Below, in pieces: positions 17,371 through 26,652 of a stretch of 64,000 bases of DNA. Source of the stretch: a bacterium. Its GTDB lineage: Bacteria; Bdellovibrionota_C; UBA2361; RFPC01. A model generated the notes under the pieces. That model did not search any database and had not been told where the DNA came from. It saw only the letters and a list, made by a program, of their open reading frames with translations. How positions within the stretch are numbered: position 1 is the first letter of the stretch; every line of letters starts with the position of its first letter. The stretch covers positions 124,847 through 188,846 of the forward strand of contig JAUIIO010000005.1 in NCBI GenBank assembly GCA_030431715.1. The letters are read 5' to 3'. The position numbers and the translations under genes are program-made.

Positions 17371-18745
17371 ATTTTTCTTTATGGCCACTGACCTGATCGT
17401 GGTCTCAGGAGCATGGCTCTTGTCGTACTGGATCAGGTTTAAGTCGGGCCTCGTACCTGTGACCAAGGGGATACCTTCCTTTGATCACTATCTGACAATG
17501 CTGCTCTTTATCTGGCTTATCTGGGCATTTGTCTTTCGTCGCATGGGGCTCTATAGACCGATGCGTGGTGTCAGGCGTACTCACGAATTGTGGCTGTTGC
17601 TTAATGCCAATGCCTTCGCTGTACTCCTCTTAATATCTGTTACATACCTTGTGCGAGAGAAGAACGTAGAGTTTTCTCGTCTTGTATTTGTCTATTTTGG
17701 CGCCTTCGCAACGGTGTTTACCGTCCTACAACGCTCCTTGCTTCGTGTCCTTCTCAGGGAACTTAGACGGCGAGGGTACAACTTGCGTTATATGCTTATT
17801 GTCGGTTCAGGTCAGGTGGCAGGCGATATCGCTTCTCGTATCAGGTTGCACCGAGAACTCGGAATGCAACTTGTTGGGTGTTTGACCCGTGACAAGGAAG
17901 AAGTAAAGGGACCACGTGGAGTACCTGTCCTTGGAACGTATAAAGATCTCTCTAGGGTCCTTGATCGTATGGATATCGATCAGGTCGTTGTTGCACTTCC
18001 TCTTGTGGATAATGAGTATCTTCCCGAAGTGATGGAGGAGATTGGTGATTCCCTTGTTGATGTAAAAGTCGTACCAGATATCTATCAGTTCGTCACCCTT
18101 GGTGGGACAATCGAAGAGTTTGAAGGACTCCCGGTTATCAGTTTGCGTAGCACCCCTCTAGAGGGCTTTAACCGTTTCTTAAAGCGTTGGCTCGATATTA
18201 CGTTTTCAGCCATCTTCCTTGTGCTCTTCTCACCACTCTTACTCCTTATAACTCTAATTATTAAATTGACCTCAGAAGGTCCAATCTTTTATCGCCAAGA
18301 GCGGGTGAGTTATGATGGCTCTCCGTTTTCTATCTTAAAGTTTCGCACCATGTATACAGATGCTGAAATGCAGGGGCCTGGCTGGACAACAGAAAATGAT
18401 AGCCGTGTTACGCCAGTAGGAAAGTTTCTACGTTCTTGGAGTCTTGATGAACTCCCTCAGCTTATTAATGTTCTCCGTGGCGATATGTCGATAGTTGGTC
18501 CACGCCCTGAACGACCGATCTTCATCAAAGAGTTCAGGCAACGTGTTCCGCGCTATATGCTTCGTCACAAAGTCCCAGCGGGAATGACTGGCTGGGCCCA
18601 GATAAACGGCTGGCGTGGTGACACCTCTATCGACAAGAGAATAGAATTCGATCTCTACTACATCGAAAACTGGTCCGTAATCCTCGACCTAAAAATCCTC
18701 TTCATGACCCTATTCAAAGGCCTCCGCGACCGAAATGCGTACTAA
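17342..18745 (+). CDS. Undecaprenyl-phosphate sugar phosphotransferase, WcaJ-like
   Basis: 467 aa. Four N-terminal hydrophobic segments (residues ~10-120) precede a Rossmann-like CoA-binding-fold domain (LIVGSGQVAGDIASRI). Another membrane helix (ITFSAIFLVLFSPLLLLITLII) and the catalytic bacterial sugar transferase domain follow, with ERVSYDGSPFSILKFRTM, SLDELPQLINVLRGDMSIVGPRPE and AGMTGWAQINGWRGDTS. This is the full polyisoprenyl-phosphate hexose-1-phosphate transferase architecture. It loads the first sugar onto undecaprenyl phosphate at the inner membrane and so starts the repeat unit built by the upstream transferases. The final ~100 bases are C/A-rich and lead into a hairpin repeat. Confidence 0.94.
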   Translation: MLKQKRQIFEFFFMATDLIVVSGAWLLSYWIRFKSGLVPVTKGIPSFDHYLTMLLFIWLIWAFVFRRMGLYRPMRGVRRTHELWLLLNANAFAVLLLISVTYLVREKNVEFSRLVFVYFGAFATVFTVLQRSLLRVLLRELRRRGYNLRYMLIVGSGQVAGDIASRIRLHRELGMQLVGCLTRDKEEVKGPRGVPVLGTYKDLSRVLDRMDIDQVVVALPLVDNEYLPEVMEEIGDSLVDVKVVPDIYQFVTLGGTIEEFEGLPVISLRSTPLEGFNRFLKRWLDITFSAIFLVLFSPLLLLITLIIKLTSEGPIFYRQERVSYDGSPFSILKFRTMYTDAEMQGPGWTTENDSRVTPVGKFLRSWSLDELPQLINVLRGDMSIVGPRPERPIFIKEFRQRVPRYMLRHKVPAGMTGWAQINGWRGDTSIDKRIEFDLYYIENWSVILDLKILFMTLFKGLRDRNAY

Positions 18746-18763
18746 GTAGTATTTTCTCCTGCT

Positions 18764-18826
18764 CCTTGACCTAGACCTATACCTGACCCAATTTAGTTCA
18801 GGAGCAGGTTAAGGTTTAGGTCAAGG
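18764..18826. repeat. A-type CCT/AGG hexamer hairpin
   Basis: The arm at 18764-18777 (CCTTGACCTAGACC) pairs with 18813-18826, with one G-T pair. The loop contains CCTGACCCAATTT, the same centre as in the copies at 1.5 and 38.8 kb. It lies 18 bp after the sugar transferase stop. Confidence 0.8.
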
Positions 18827-18937
18827 TGTGCTCTTTCTCAGGTCTCAAGTTGCTCTGCTCGATTTCACCTACCACTCTTTCAAAAACCCCCCGCTTACGC
18901 TAAGCTGACCCCGTCCTATCAGTAAGGGATTAGTATT

Positions 18938-20260
18938 ATGGAAATTGCAATAATTGGTACAGGTTACGTAGGTCTCGTAGCAGGAGCTTGCTTCGCAGAC
19001 TCTGGAAATGACGTTATCTGCGTAGATAAAAACACAGATAAGATAGCAGCCCTAGAAAAGGGGGATATCCCTATCTACGAGCCTGGTCTTAGCGATATCG
19101 TTGAGCGTAACGTAAAAAACAAACGCCTCTCCTTTACCACATCACTTGATGAAGGGGTGCAGAAGAGTGAAGTCATCTTCATAGCTGTAGGTACTCCCCA
19201 AGATGAGGATGGGTCTGCCGATCTCACTCACGTACTCGCTGTAGCTGAAGCAATTGGTAAGGCTATGAATGGCCCGAAGATCATCGTGGATAAATCAACG
19301 GTGCCAGTAGGTACAGCTCAAAAAGTACACTCAACGATAGCGAAGTTTACTGAATACTCCTTTGAGGTCGTAAGTAATCCCGAGTTTTTAAAAGAAGGCG
19401 CGGCAATCGATGATTTTATGAAGCCAGATCGTGTCGTTATCGGGGCCTCTAGTGAAGAAGCTGCTAAGAAGATGGAAGAGCTCTACAGCCCATTTGTACG
19501 AACCAATAATCCAATTCTTATCATGGACGTTGCTTCTGCAGAGATGACCAAATATGCGGCCAACGCTATGCTTGCAACTCGCATCTCGTTTATGAACGAA
19601 ATCGCAAATCTCTGTGAGCGGGTAGGTGCGGATGTTGGAAAGGTCCGTGTCGGCGTGGGAACTGATTCGCGAATTGGCATGAGCTTTCTCTTTCCTGGTA
19701 TTGGCTATGGTGGTTCATGTTTCCCGAAGGATGTACAGGCGCTGATCAAGACAGCGCGTGATTTTGGCTCAGAGCTGCAGATCGGAGAAGTCGTTGAGAA
19801 AGTAAACGCAGAGCAAAAGCGCACCATCATTAAGAAGATTGTCGACCATTTCGGCGGACAAGAGAACGTGCGTGGGAAAACGTTCGCTATCTGGGGACTT
19901 GCCTTTAAGCCAAAGACCGACGACGTCAGGGAAGCTCCGGCGCTTGTCGTGTGTGATGAGCTCATGAAGATGGGCGCAAAGATTCAAGCTTATGATCCTG
20001 AAGCTGTAGAGACGTTTTCTGAGAAATTAGGTGAAAATGAAGCTGTGAGTTATACAGAAACAAATTACGATGCGCTTAAAGGAGCTGATGCTCTTGTGAT
20101 TTGCACAGAGTGGAACGACTTTAGACATCCAACGTTTTCTAAGATGAAAGATCTTATGAATGAGTCACTTATCTTTGATGGGCGTAACGTATTTTCTCTT
20201 GATGAGATGAGTAAGAACAAGTTTACCTATTACTCAGTAGGAAGACCGGTTATTAAATAG
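18938..20260 (+). CDS. ugd: UDP-glucose 6-dehydrogenase
   Basis: 440 aa. Oxidises UDP-glucose to UDP-glucuronate with 2 NAD+. It has the N-terminal NAD-binding motif [19 protein letters not shown], the catalytic cysteine in [10 protein letters not shown] (near residue 264), [20 protein letters not shown] for substrate binding, and the C-terminal UDP-binding domain beginning [21 protein letters not shown]. It is complete and of typical length. The next gene, 7 bp downstream, uses its product. Confidence 0.97.
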   Translation: MEIAIIGTGYVGLVAGACFADSGNDVICVDKNTDKIAALEKGDIPIYEPGLSDIVERNVKNKRLSFTTSLDEGVQKSEVIFIAVGTPQDEDGSADLTHVLAVAEAIGKAMNGPKIIVDKSTVPVGTAQKVHSTIAKFTEYSFEVVSNPEFLKEGAAIDDFMKPDRVVIGASSEEAAKKMEELYSPFVRTNNPILIMDVASAEMTKYAANAMLATRISFMNEIANLCERVGADVGKVRVGVGTDSRIGMSFLFPGIGYGGSCFPKDVQALIKTARDFGSELQIGEVVEKVNAEQKRTIIKKIVDHFGGQENVRGKTFAIWGLAFKPKTDDVREAPALVVCDELMKMGAKIQAYDPEAVETFSEKLGENEAVSYTETNYDALKGADALVICTEWNDFRHPTFSKMKDLMNESLIFDGRNVFSLDEMSKNKFTYYSVGRPVIK

Positions 20261-20267
20261 GCAGGAT

Positions 20268-21206
20268 ATGTCACGGATACTTATTACAGGAGGTGCAGGG
20301 TTTATAGGTTCGCACCTCACCGATGTTCTCCTCCAAGAGGGGCATGATGTTATTGTGCTCGATAACCTCTTTACTGGTCGTAAGGTCAATATTGAACGTC
20401 ATCTGCAGAATCCAAAATTTGAGTTCATTCGTCATGATGTAACTGAGCCAATATTGCTTGAGGTTGAAGAGATTTATCACCTCGCATGTCCAGCTTCGCC
20501 TGTTCATTACCAGCACAATCCAATTAAGACCGTTAAGACGAACGTGATGGGAACTATTCATATGCTTGGCTTAGCGAAACGTATAGGGGCCCGTTTCCTT
20601 CTTGCCTCGACTTCGGAAGTATACGGCGATCCTGAGCAGCACCCTCAAAAGGAGAGTTATCACGGAAATGTGAACCCTGTTGGGCCGCGTAGCTGTTATG
20701 ATGAAGGAAAGCGTGTTGCGGAAACCCTCACACACAACTATGCGCAAGAGCATGAACTCGATGCTAAGATAATTCGAATATTTAATACCTACGGACCACG
20801 AATGCTCTTTGATGATGGTCGGGTAGTGTCAAACTTTATTGTGCAAGCGCTTAAGGGCGACGATATTACGATTTATGGTGAAGGCCAGCAGACTCGATCG
20901 TTCTGCTATGTTTCTGACCTTGTAACAGGGATTAAGGCCACAATGAACAAGCACGGATTTCATGGCCCAGTTAATCTTGGTAATCCAGAAGAGTTTACTA
21001 TTATGCAGCTTGCTGAGATGATCTTGGAATACACCGGATCGAAGTCTAAGATCGTCTATCAACCGCTACCTCAGGATGATCCGACAAGAAGAAAACCGGA
21101 TATTTCACTTGCCGAGAAAACGCTTGGCTGGAAACCAGCTGTTAAAGTTGAAGATGGGCTTAAAGAAACTATCAGTGAGTTTAAGTCCCGTCTTGAAAAA
21201 TTGTAG
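20268..21206 (+). CDS. uxs: UDP-glucuronate decarboxylase (UDP-xylose synthase)
   Basis: 312 aa. A short-chain dehydrogenase-fold enzyme that converts UDP-glucuronate to UDP-xylose. The NAD motif [10 protein letters not shown] is at the N-terminus. [18 protein letters not shown] and the catalytic triad region TSEVYGD ... SCYDEGKR (YxxxK) are diagnostic of UXS rather than other epimerases. [12 protein letters not shown] is also conserved. It follows ugd by 7 bp, so glucose to glucuronate to xylose forms a two-step pathway here. The surface polysaccharide is therefore likely to contain xylose or a xylose-derived sugar (inference). Confidence 0.94.
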   Translation: MSRILITGGAGFIGSHLTDVLLQEGHDVIVLDNLFTGRKVNIERHLQNPKFEFIRHDVTEPILLEVEEIYHLACPASPVHYQHNPIKTVKTNVMGTIHMLGLAKRIGARFLLASTSEVYGDPEQHPQKESYHGNVNPVGPRSCYDEGKRVAETLTHNYAQEHELDAKIIRIFNTYGPRMLFDDGRVVSNFIVQALKGDDITIYGEGQQTRSFCYVSDLVTGIKATMNKHGFHGPVNLGNPEEFTIMQLAEMILEYTGSKSKIVYQPLPQDDPTRRKPDISLAEKTLGWKPAVKVEDGLKETISEFKSRLEKL

Positions 21207-21218
21207 CGGGAGCAAGTC

Positions 21219-23027
21219 GTGTCCCGTACTCATATCAGAAACTTCAGTATCATAGCACATATCGATCACGGTAAATCGACACTCGCCGATCGCATTCTGG
21301 AACTCACCGGTGCGCTCCAACAACGTGAAATGCAGGCACAGTTTCTTGATAAGCTTGAGCTTGAGCGTGAGCGCGGTATTACTATCAAGGCGCAAACGGT
21401 ACGTCTGCCTTTTAAGGCGAAAGATGGGAAAGAATATCAGATAAATCTCATCGATACTCCAGGCCACGTGGACTTTCATTACGAAGTTTCTAGAAGTCTC
21501 GCTGCCTGTGAGGGCGCCCTCCTAGTGGTAGATGCCAGTCAGGGCGTAGAAGCACAGACGCTTGCAAACGTATACCTTGCGCTTGAGAACAATCTTGAAA
21601 TTGTTCCTGTTCTAAACAAGGTTGACCTTGATAGTGCTGATCCCGCCAGAGTGAAAGCAGAGATTGAAGATGTTATCGGAATTGAAGCTCAGGACGCCCT
21701 TGAGATAAGTGCCAAGACTGGTAAGGGCGTTATGGATGTGATCGAAGCGATCGTTGAAAAGATCCCTTCGCCAACCAGAGGCGACGCTGAAGCTCCACTA
21801 CGAGCTCTCGTATATGATTCATGGTTTGATTCGTATCTCGGTGTTGTTGTTCAGGTAAGGATTATCGACGGAGAGCTTAAGCCTGATGACACCATTCAGT
21901 TTATGAGCAATAAGGCTGAGTATGAGGTGTATAAGACTGGTGTTTTTACGCCTCATCCGATGGAAGTAAAGTCCCTAAAAAGTGGGGAAGTAGGGTACTT
22001 TTCAGCCTCTATTAAGAATTTACGAGATGTCAGTATTGGAGACACGGTAACAGTTAAGAATGGTGCTACGGAACCACTTCCTGGTTTTCAGGAAGTAAAG
22101 CCAATGGTATTTGGTGGGCTCTTTCCTGTTGATGCCGATGATTATTCTGATTTACGTTCCGCGTTAGAAAAGCTGAGTATAAACGACTCCTCTTTTACCT
22201 ATGAGCCAGAAACAAGTGCAGCTCTGGGCTTTGGTTTTAGGTGTGGCTACCTTGGAATGCTTCACATGGAGATCATTCAGGAGCGTCTTGAGCGTGAGTT
22301 TGAACTCGATCTCATTACAACGGCACCAACAGTAATTTATCGGGTGAACCTTGAAGATGGGACGACATTTGAAGTTGATAACCCATCAAAGATGCCCGAG
22401 CCTACAGAGATCTCCAGCATTGAAGAACCTGTCGTACTCGCAACCATTCATGTTCCAAAAGATTTCGTGGGTAACGTTCTCTCGCTCTGTGAGGAAAAGC
22501 GTGGGACACAGAAGAACATGGCTTTTCACGGTGAAACACGAGCAGTGATTACATATGAACTCCCACTTGGTGAAGTTGTTTTGGATTTTCACGATAGAAT
22601 AAAAAGCATGACCCGAGGCTATGCCTCTTTTGACTACGAAATGAACGGCTACCGCGAAGCAAAGCTTGTAAAACTCGATATTAAAATTAACGGCGATAAC
22701 GTTGATGCGCTCAGTACTATTGTGCATACCGATCAAGCTTACGGGCGCGGACGTGACCTTGCTGAGAAACTTCAAGAGCTGATTGACAGACAGATGTTTG
22801 ATGTTGCTATTCAGGCAGCAGTTGGAAATAGAATTATTTCTCGTACAACTGTTAAAGCACTTCGCAAAAACGTAACTGCAAAATGTTACGGCGGTGATAT
22901 AACCCGCAAGCGCAAACTCCTTGAGAAACAAAAGAAAGGGAAGAAGCGAATGAAGCAGGTTGGTAAAGTTTCACTCCCACAAGAAGCGTTCCTCGCTGTG
23001 TTAAAAATTGGCACAGAAGGAAAATAA
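21219..23027 (+). CDS. lepA: Elongation factor 4 (LepA)
   Basis: 602 aa, GTG start with GGAG just upstream. Translational GTPase that back-translocates or remodels ribosomes. The G1 motif AHIDHGKST is at residues 13-21, DTPGHVDF is G3 and NKVDL is G4. The EF4-specific C-terminal domain ends with [34 protein letters not shown]. It is complete and of normal length. It follows the polysaccharide genes by 12 bp with the same orientation, though functionally unrelated. Confidence 0.97.
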   Translation: MSRTHIRNFSIIAHIDHGKSTLADRILELTGALQQREMQAQFLDKLELERERGITIKAQTVRLPFKAKDGKEYQINLIDTPGHVDFHYEVSRSLAACEGALLVVDASQGVEAQTLANVYLALENNLEIVPVLNKVDLDSADPARVKAEIEDVIGIEAQDALEISAKTGKGVMDVIEAIVEKIPSPTRGDAEAPLRALVYDSWFDSYLGVVVQVRIIDGELKPDDTIQFMSNKAEYEVYKTGVFTPHPMEVKSLKSGEVGYFSASIKNLRDVSIGDTVTVKNGATEPLPGFQEVKPMVFGGLFPVDADDYSDLRSALEKLSINDSSFTYEPETSAALGFGFRCGYLGMLHMEIIQERLEREFELDLITTAPTVIYRVNLEDGTTFEVDNPSKMPEPTEISSIEEPVVLATIHVPKDFVGNVLSLCEEKRGTQKNMAFHGETRAVITYELPLGEVVLDFHDRIKSMTRGYASFDYEMNGYREAKLVKLDIKINGDNVDALSTIVHTDQAYGRGRDLAEKLQELIDRQMFDVAIQAAVGNRIISRTTVKALRKNVTAKCYGGDITRKRKLLEKQKKGKKRMKQVGKVSLPQEAFLAVLKIGTEGK

Positions 23028-23142
23028 CGCACATGTTCATTGGCGGGCAGTATACAACTTACTGAAAAGAAATATTGTTTCTTTGAACAGAAGTTCCTTT
23101 TACGGGTGTTTCAACGCTCTAAAAAAGTGTTATAACTTTCTG

Positions 23143-23916
23143 GTGGCAGAGCTAAAAGAAATTAAAAAAAAGCCGAAAAGACTTTTTGCAATCGGCGATA
23201 TTCACGGATGTTCAGAAGAGCTTTCAATGCTCCTGAATTTCCTTGAGCAGGACATGAAGATCTCAAAGAAAGATCATGTCGTGTTTATAGGAGATTATAT
23301 CGACCGTGGTCCCGATAGTAAGGGTGTTATTGAGTCTTTGCTCGCCTTTAAGGAAAAGCACGGTGAGTACACCACCTTTCTAAAAGGAAACCACGAAGAT
23401 ATGCTCCTCGGGTGGTTAGGCCTTGGAGGAGAAAACGGCATTGCCTACGTCTCAAATGGTGGCTCTGATTGCTTAAAGAGTTACGGCGTAAAACGAAGCG
23501 GGAAGCCTGATGACCTCTTAAATGCCATGCCTGAAGAACACCTTGCTTTTTTTCAAAGTCTTACCGGGTATCTTCTCTGCGAGGAATATGTGTTTGCCCA
23601 CGCCGGCCTTGATCCGCTCCGCGATCTCCGCGAGCAGATCGATGATGATCTCTATTGGATTCGGGAAGAGTTTATTCAAAACATTCATTACTTTGAAAAA
23701 ACTGTCGTATTTGGTCACACGCCTTTTGAGGATGTCTTTTTTCATCTGCCGTATAAGATTGGCCTAGACACTGGACTTGTGTACGGAAATGCTCTGAGTT
23801 GTATTGAAGTTGAGAGTGAGGTCATCTACCAGATAGGTTACGGTGATAATGTAATTTACGAACATGAGTTTGCTGAAAAGGGAGGCGTATGGCCACCAGC
23901 AGAACTCGCTGAATAG
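23143..23916 (+). CDS. PPP-family metallophosphatase (Ser/Thr phosphatase or ApaH-like)
   Basis: 257 aa from the GTG at 23143; the frame is open back to 23008, but the extra 45 residues are poorly conserved-looking, Asn/Lys/Phe-rich, and would overlap lepA. The full PPP signature is present: GDIHGC, GDYIDRGPDS, LKGNHED and FGHTPF, which ligate two metals. Such enzymes hydrolyse phosphoproteins or diadenosine tetraphosphate; sequence alone does not decide between them. It may oppose the Ser/Thr kinase at 40759, but nothing links them directly. Confidence 0.87.
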   Translation: MAELKEIKKKPKRLFAIGDIHGCSEELSMLLNFLEQDMKISKKDHVVFIGDYIDRGPDSKGVIESLLAFKEKHGEYTTFLKGNHEDMLLGWLGLGGENGIAYVSNGGSDCLKSYGVKRSGKPDDLLNAMPEEHLAFFQSLTGYLLCEEYVFAHAGLDPLRDLREQIDDDLYWIREEFIQNIHYFEKTVVFGHTPFEDVFFHLPYKIGLDTGLVYGNALSCIEVESEVIYQIGYGDNVIYEHEFAEKGGVWPPAELAE

Positions 23917-23991
23917 GCAGGCCGCCACTGTACTCATTTCCGGTTCAAATACATCGTAAGGTTTGATAAGCCCTATCGTCACAAAGTTCCT

Positions 23992-25371
23992 ATGGCAAAG
24001 AAATACAAAACAGTACTGTTCATCTTTCGAAGAGATCTCCGACTTGTCGACAATACAGCCCTGATACACGCACATAGAGACGCGCAAAGCGTGATCCCAG
24101 CCTTTATCTTTGATCCCCGCCAGCTAGAAAAGCACCGCTACCGCTCGCTCCCGGCTATGGAATTTATGTTAAATTCTTTAGAGGAGTTAGATGAAAGCCT
24201 CAAGCAACAGGGAGGCTCTCTTTATTTTGCAAAAAACGAAGCTGAAGCAGCTGTTAAGGAGCTTATAGAGAAGCACCATATTGATGCGCTCTATATAAAT
24301 GGAGATTACACCCCCTTTAGTAAAAAGCGCGATAAAGCTCTAGAAAAGCTCTGCAGCGAAAATAGTGTCGGCTTTCACTGCTTTCATGACGCGCTTCTTA
24401 ATGCTCCCGGTAAGGTACTAAAAGATGATGGAGAGCCTTATACGGTATACACGCCCTTTTTTAAGAAAGCTTCAAAGATAGAGGTTCCTAAGCCGCGAAA
24501 CACAAAAGATCCGTCTTGGAAAAAAATTAAGAGTAACGTTAGCCCTAAAGATATTCGTGATGAATATATTGATACGCCACTTGAAGAACCTTTTAGAAGG
24601 GGAGGGCGTAACGAGGCGCTCGCTATCTTACGAGAGCTTAAGCAATATAAGAACTATCAGGAATCAAGAAACATCCCGTCTAAAAGAGGAACAACCGGAC
24701 TTTCACCACATCATAAATTCGGCACCGTATCGGCAAGAGAAGTTTACGAAGCTGTAGAAGAGACGCTTGGTTCTGAGCACGGTCTGATTGGGGAGCTCTA
24801 CTGGAGAGACTTCTTTACTCATATCGGTTTTCACTTTCCGCACGTTTATAAAGAGGCGTTTCGCACGAAATACAGCTCTCTTAAATGGTCACAGTCAAAG
24901 AAGAACTTTGAAGCGTGGTGTGAGGGGCGTACTGGTTATCCGATTGTGGACGCTGGTATGAGAGAGCTTAATGCCACTGGTTATATGCATAACAGAGTAC
25001 GAATGATTGTAGCCTCTTTTCTGGTAAAAGACCTGCTCCTTAATTGGCAGTGGGGTGAGGCCTATTTCGCGGAGAAGCTCCTTGATTATGATCCGGCAGT
25101 AAACAACGGCAACTGGCAGTGGGCAGCATCAACAGGTTGTGACGCTCAGCCTTATTTTAGAATTTTTAACCCTTGGAGCCAGCTAGAGAAGTTCGATAAG
25201 GAATGTCAGTACGTAAAAAAATGGATACCTGAACTAGAAGATCTCACCCCCAAAGATATAGCCAACCTCCAAAAACCAAAAAACAACCGCCCAGAATCTT
25301 ATCCCGCGCCAATAGTAAACCACTCCGAAGCCCGAGAATCCGCCCTAGACCTCTTCAAATCAGCAACTTGA
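23992..25371 (+). CDS. phrB: Deoxyribodipyrimidine photolyase
   Basis: 459 aa. Light-driven repair of UV pyrimidine dimers. The N-terminal alpha/beta photolyase domain begins TVLFIFRRDLRLVDNTAL. The FAD domain holds ELYWRDFFTHI, MRELNATGYMHNRVRMIVASFLVKDLLLNWQWGEAYF and the WxNNGNWQWAASTG-type motif at the C-terminus. The tryptophans of the electron-transfer chain are in place. This is class I CPD photolyase-like rather than a cryptochrome, although that distinction is not certain. The last ~130 bases are extremely G/T-poor on the plus strand. Confidence 0.93.
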   Translation: MAKKYKTVLFIFRRDLRLVDNTALIHAHRDAQSVIPAFIFDPRQLEKHRYRSLPAMEFMLNSLEELDESLKQQGGSLYFAKNEAEAAVKELIEKHHIDALYINGDYTPFSKKRDKALEKLCSENSVGFHCFHDALLNAPGKVLKDDGEPYTVYTPFFKKASKIEVPKPRNTKDPSWKKIKSNVSPKDIRDEYIDTPLEEPFRRGGRNEALAILRELKQYKNYQESRNIPSKRGTTGLSPHHKFGTVSAREVYEAVEETLGSEHGLIGELYWRDFFTHIGFHFPHVYKEAFRTKYSSLKWSQSKKNFEAWCEGRTGYPIVDAGMRELNATGYMHNRVRMIVASFLVKDLLLNWQWGEAYFAEKLLDYDPAVNNGNWQWAASTGCDAQPYFRIFNPWSQLEKFDKECQYVKKWIPELEDLTPKDIANLQKPKNNRPESYPAPIVNHSEARESALDLFKSAT

Positions 25372-25376
25372 ATGTA

Positions 25377-25398
25377 TTAACCGCCAAAGCCGCCAAAA
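25377..25398. repeat. TTAACCGCC single-arm repeat
   Basis: TTAACCGCCAAAGCCGCCAAA immediately after the photolyase stop matches the left arm of the inverted repeats at 27961 and 40410. No right arm is present before the next repeat at 25408. Confidence 0.65.
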
Positions 25399-25407
25399 CT
25401 CACCACC

Positions 25408-25457
25408 GTCATTGTGAGGAGCTGAGACATTCATGTCGAACGACGCGGCAATCTCCC
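25408..25457. repeat. GTCATTG repeat, copy 2
   Basis: GTCATTGTGAGGAGCTGAG to GCGGCAATCTCCC; one base differs from the common GTCATTGCGAGG core. The internal part ACATTCATGTCGAACGACGC is shared with the copy at 40637. Confidence 0.8.
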
Positions 25458-25476
25458 GACCTAACCACTTACAGTA

Positions 25477-25545
25477 TTAACCGCAAAGGACGCAAAGAGC
25501 GCAAAGATCTCTAGGCCAAAATTCTTTGCGTTCCTTTGCGGTGAA
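25477..25545. repeat. MITE-like TTAACCGCAAAGG inverted repeat
   Basis: The left arm 25477-25506 starts TTAACCGCAAAGGACGC and has three CGCAAAG units. The right arm 25524-25545 (CTTTGCGTTCCTTTGCGGT...) is its reverse complement apart from one extra base and one change. The total is about 69 bp, with a 17-bp centre. It is non-coding and ends just before the HD gene. Confidence 0.82.
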
Positions 25546-25558
25546 AAATAAAAAATCT

Positions 25559-26554
25559 CTAAGAATTAACCAGACCCTTAATAAAGCTCTCCGGATCCTC
25601 AACACTCTCCGGATCAATCTTAGACTGAAGCTCCGCACAGATCATCTCAGCAACAGTCACCTGCATCTCAGCAAAAGACCCGAGAACCTTTCTGATGTTC
25701 TCATCCGGATTATGAATATCTTTAATAGTAACGATCGCGCCCTCAGAATCTATAGCTAGCCCTTCCTCCCAGAGCCACGGATATCGCTCCTTAAAATTTG
25801 AGGCCTCCATCCGTTCTTCGGTTGTTAAGAATTTTGTTACAGGAGCCTCGCCCTCTTTCGGAATAGAGGTGGAGGTCATGTCGTCAGCGAGATGTACAAC
25901 CTTCTCAGGGAGCATCCCATCTACGAGGCTGATTATGTCATCTTCATTTACGGTAAGAAATTGAGCTAGGCTAAGGTGTCCTGTTTCTTTTCCTGCTTTT
26001 ACTAGATATTCAAGATACGCAGGCTCAAATCCCAGTTCCTCTAAAATTGGGCTCAGTTTCTCATATGCCGACTCTGAATAGGCGTCGTCAATAAGGCCTT
26101 CTTTAAGAGCATGTTTGCGCATGATCTCAAAGGGCTTGGGAGCATCGTGTAAAAGTGTTCTGCCAATAGCGTATTCCGTCTGGGCATCAGTAACTTCACC
26201 GTTTGCTTGTAAAGCTGTCATGATCTTTTCGGTCGGATGAGACACTTGAATGTTATGGCTGGTAACATTAAGGAAAGACTCGGTTCCGGGTTTATTCGTA
26301 TAAGGATTAAAGGGAACTCCTGACTGCGACGGATGCATGTCTATTTTACGGTAAAGTTCAAAGATGCGAGGAAATTGCGCTTCTCTTCTCTGCGTAAGTT
26401 CCTCTTCGTTAACGACTTCCCTAAGCATCTCTTGAGGAGCAACAGTATGTTTCAGTGCATCCGGTCCGAGCCCTGCCTCTACTGGTGGTGTTTGAGCACC
26501 GGTGTGATCAGCTCCTCGGTCATTTCCTGTACTGCCGTGTGGTAACATCATCAT
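25559..26554 (-). CDS. HD-like metal-binding domain protein, paralogue A
   Basis: 331 aa; AAGGAGA lies 7 bases before the start. Motifs fit an HD-superfamily hydrolase: a His in TSHNIQVSHP, the HD pair in RTLLHDAPKPFEIMR, a His in KETGHLSLAQ, and a distal Asp in KVVHLADDMTS. The order H...HD...H...D is right for two-metal phosphohydrolases, but the substrate is unknown. The N-terminal 40 residues are unstructured. It is similar along its whole length to the next gene (for example PRIFELYRK/PQIFELFRV and RYPWLWEEGLAID/RYPWLWTKGIGIN), so the pair arose by tandem duplication. Confidence 0.7.
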   Translation of the reverse strand: MMMLPHGSTGNDRGADHTGAQTPPVEAGLGPDALKHTVAPQEMLREVVNEEELTQRREAQFPRIFELYRKIDMHPSQSGVPFNPYTNKPGTESFLNVTSHNIQVSHPTEKIMTALQANGEVTDAQTEYAIGRTLLHDAPKPFEIMRKHALKEGLIDDAYSESAYEKLSPILEELGFEPAYLEYLVKAGKETGHLSLAQFLTVNEDDIISLVDGMLPEKVVHLADDMTSTSIPKEGEAPVTKFLTTEERMEASNFKERYPWLWEEGLAIDSEGAIVTIKDIHNPDENIRKVLGSFAEMQVTVAEMICAELQSKIDPESVEDPESFIKGLVNS

Positions 26555-26652
26555 AAGTTTTCTCCTTCAAAGACGTTTGTCAGAGATTATAACATCGTTA
26601 TCTTTGAGGCGAGAGGTTTGTTGTAAGTTTGCTAAGGTACTCGCAAGAGTCT

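Noticed and set aside
22386..22931. 181-codon minus-strand frame inside lepA
   Set aside because: Antisense to conserved EF4 sequence; no ribosome site or family.
23008..23142. 45-residue N-terminal extension of the phosphatase
   Set aside because: Overlaps the lepA end, is Asn/Phe/Lys-rich and lacks a ribosome site; GTG at 23143 is closer to the conserved fold.
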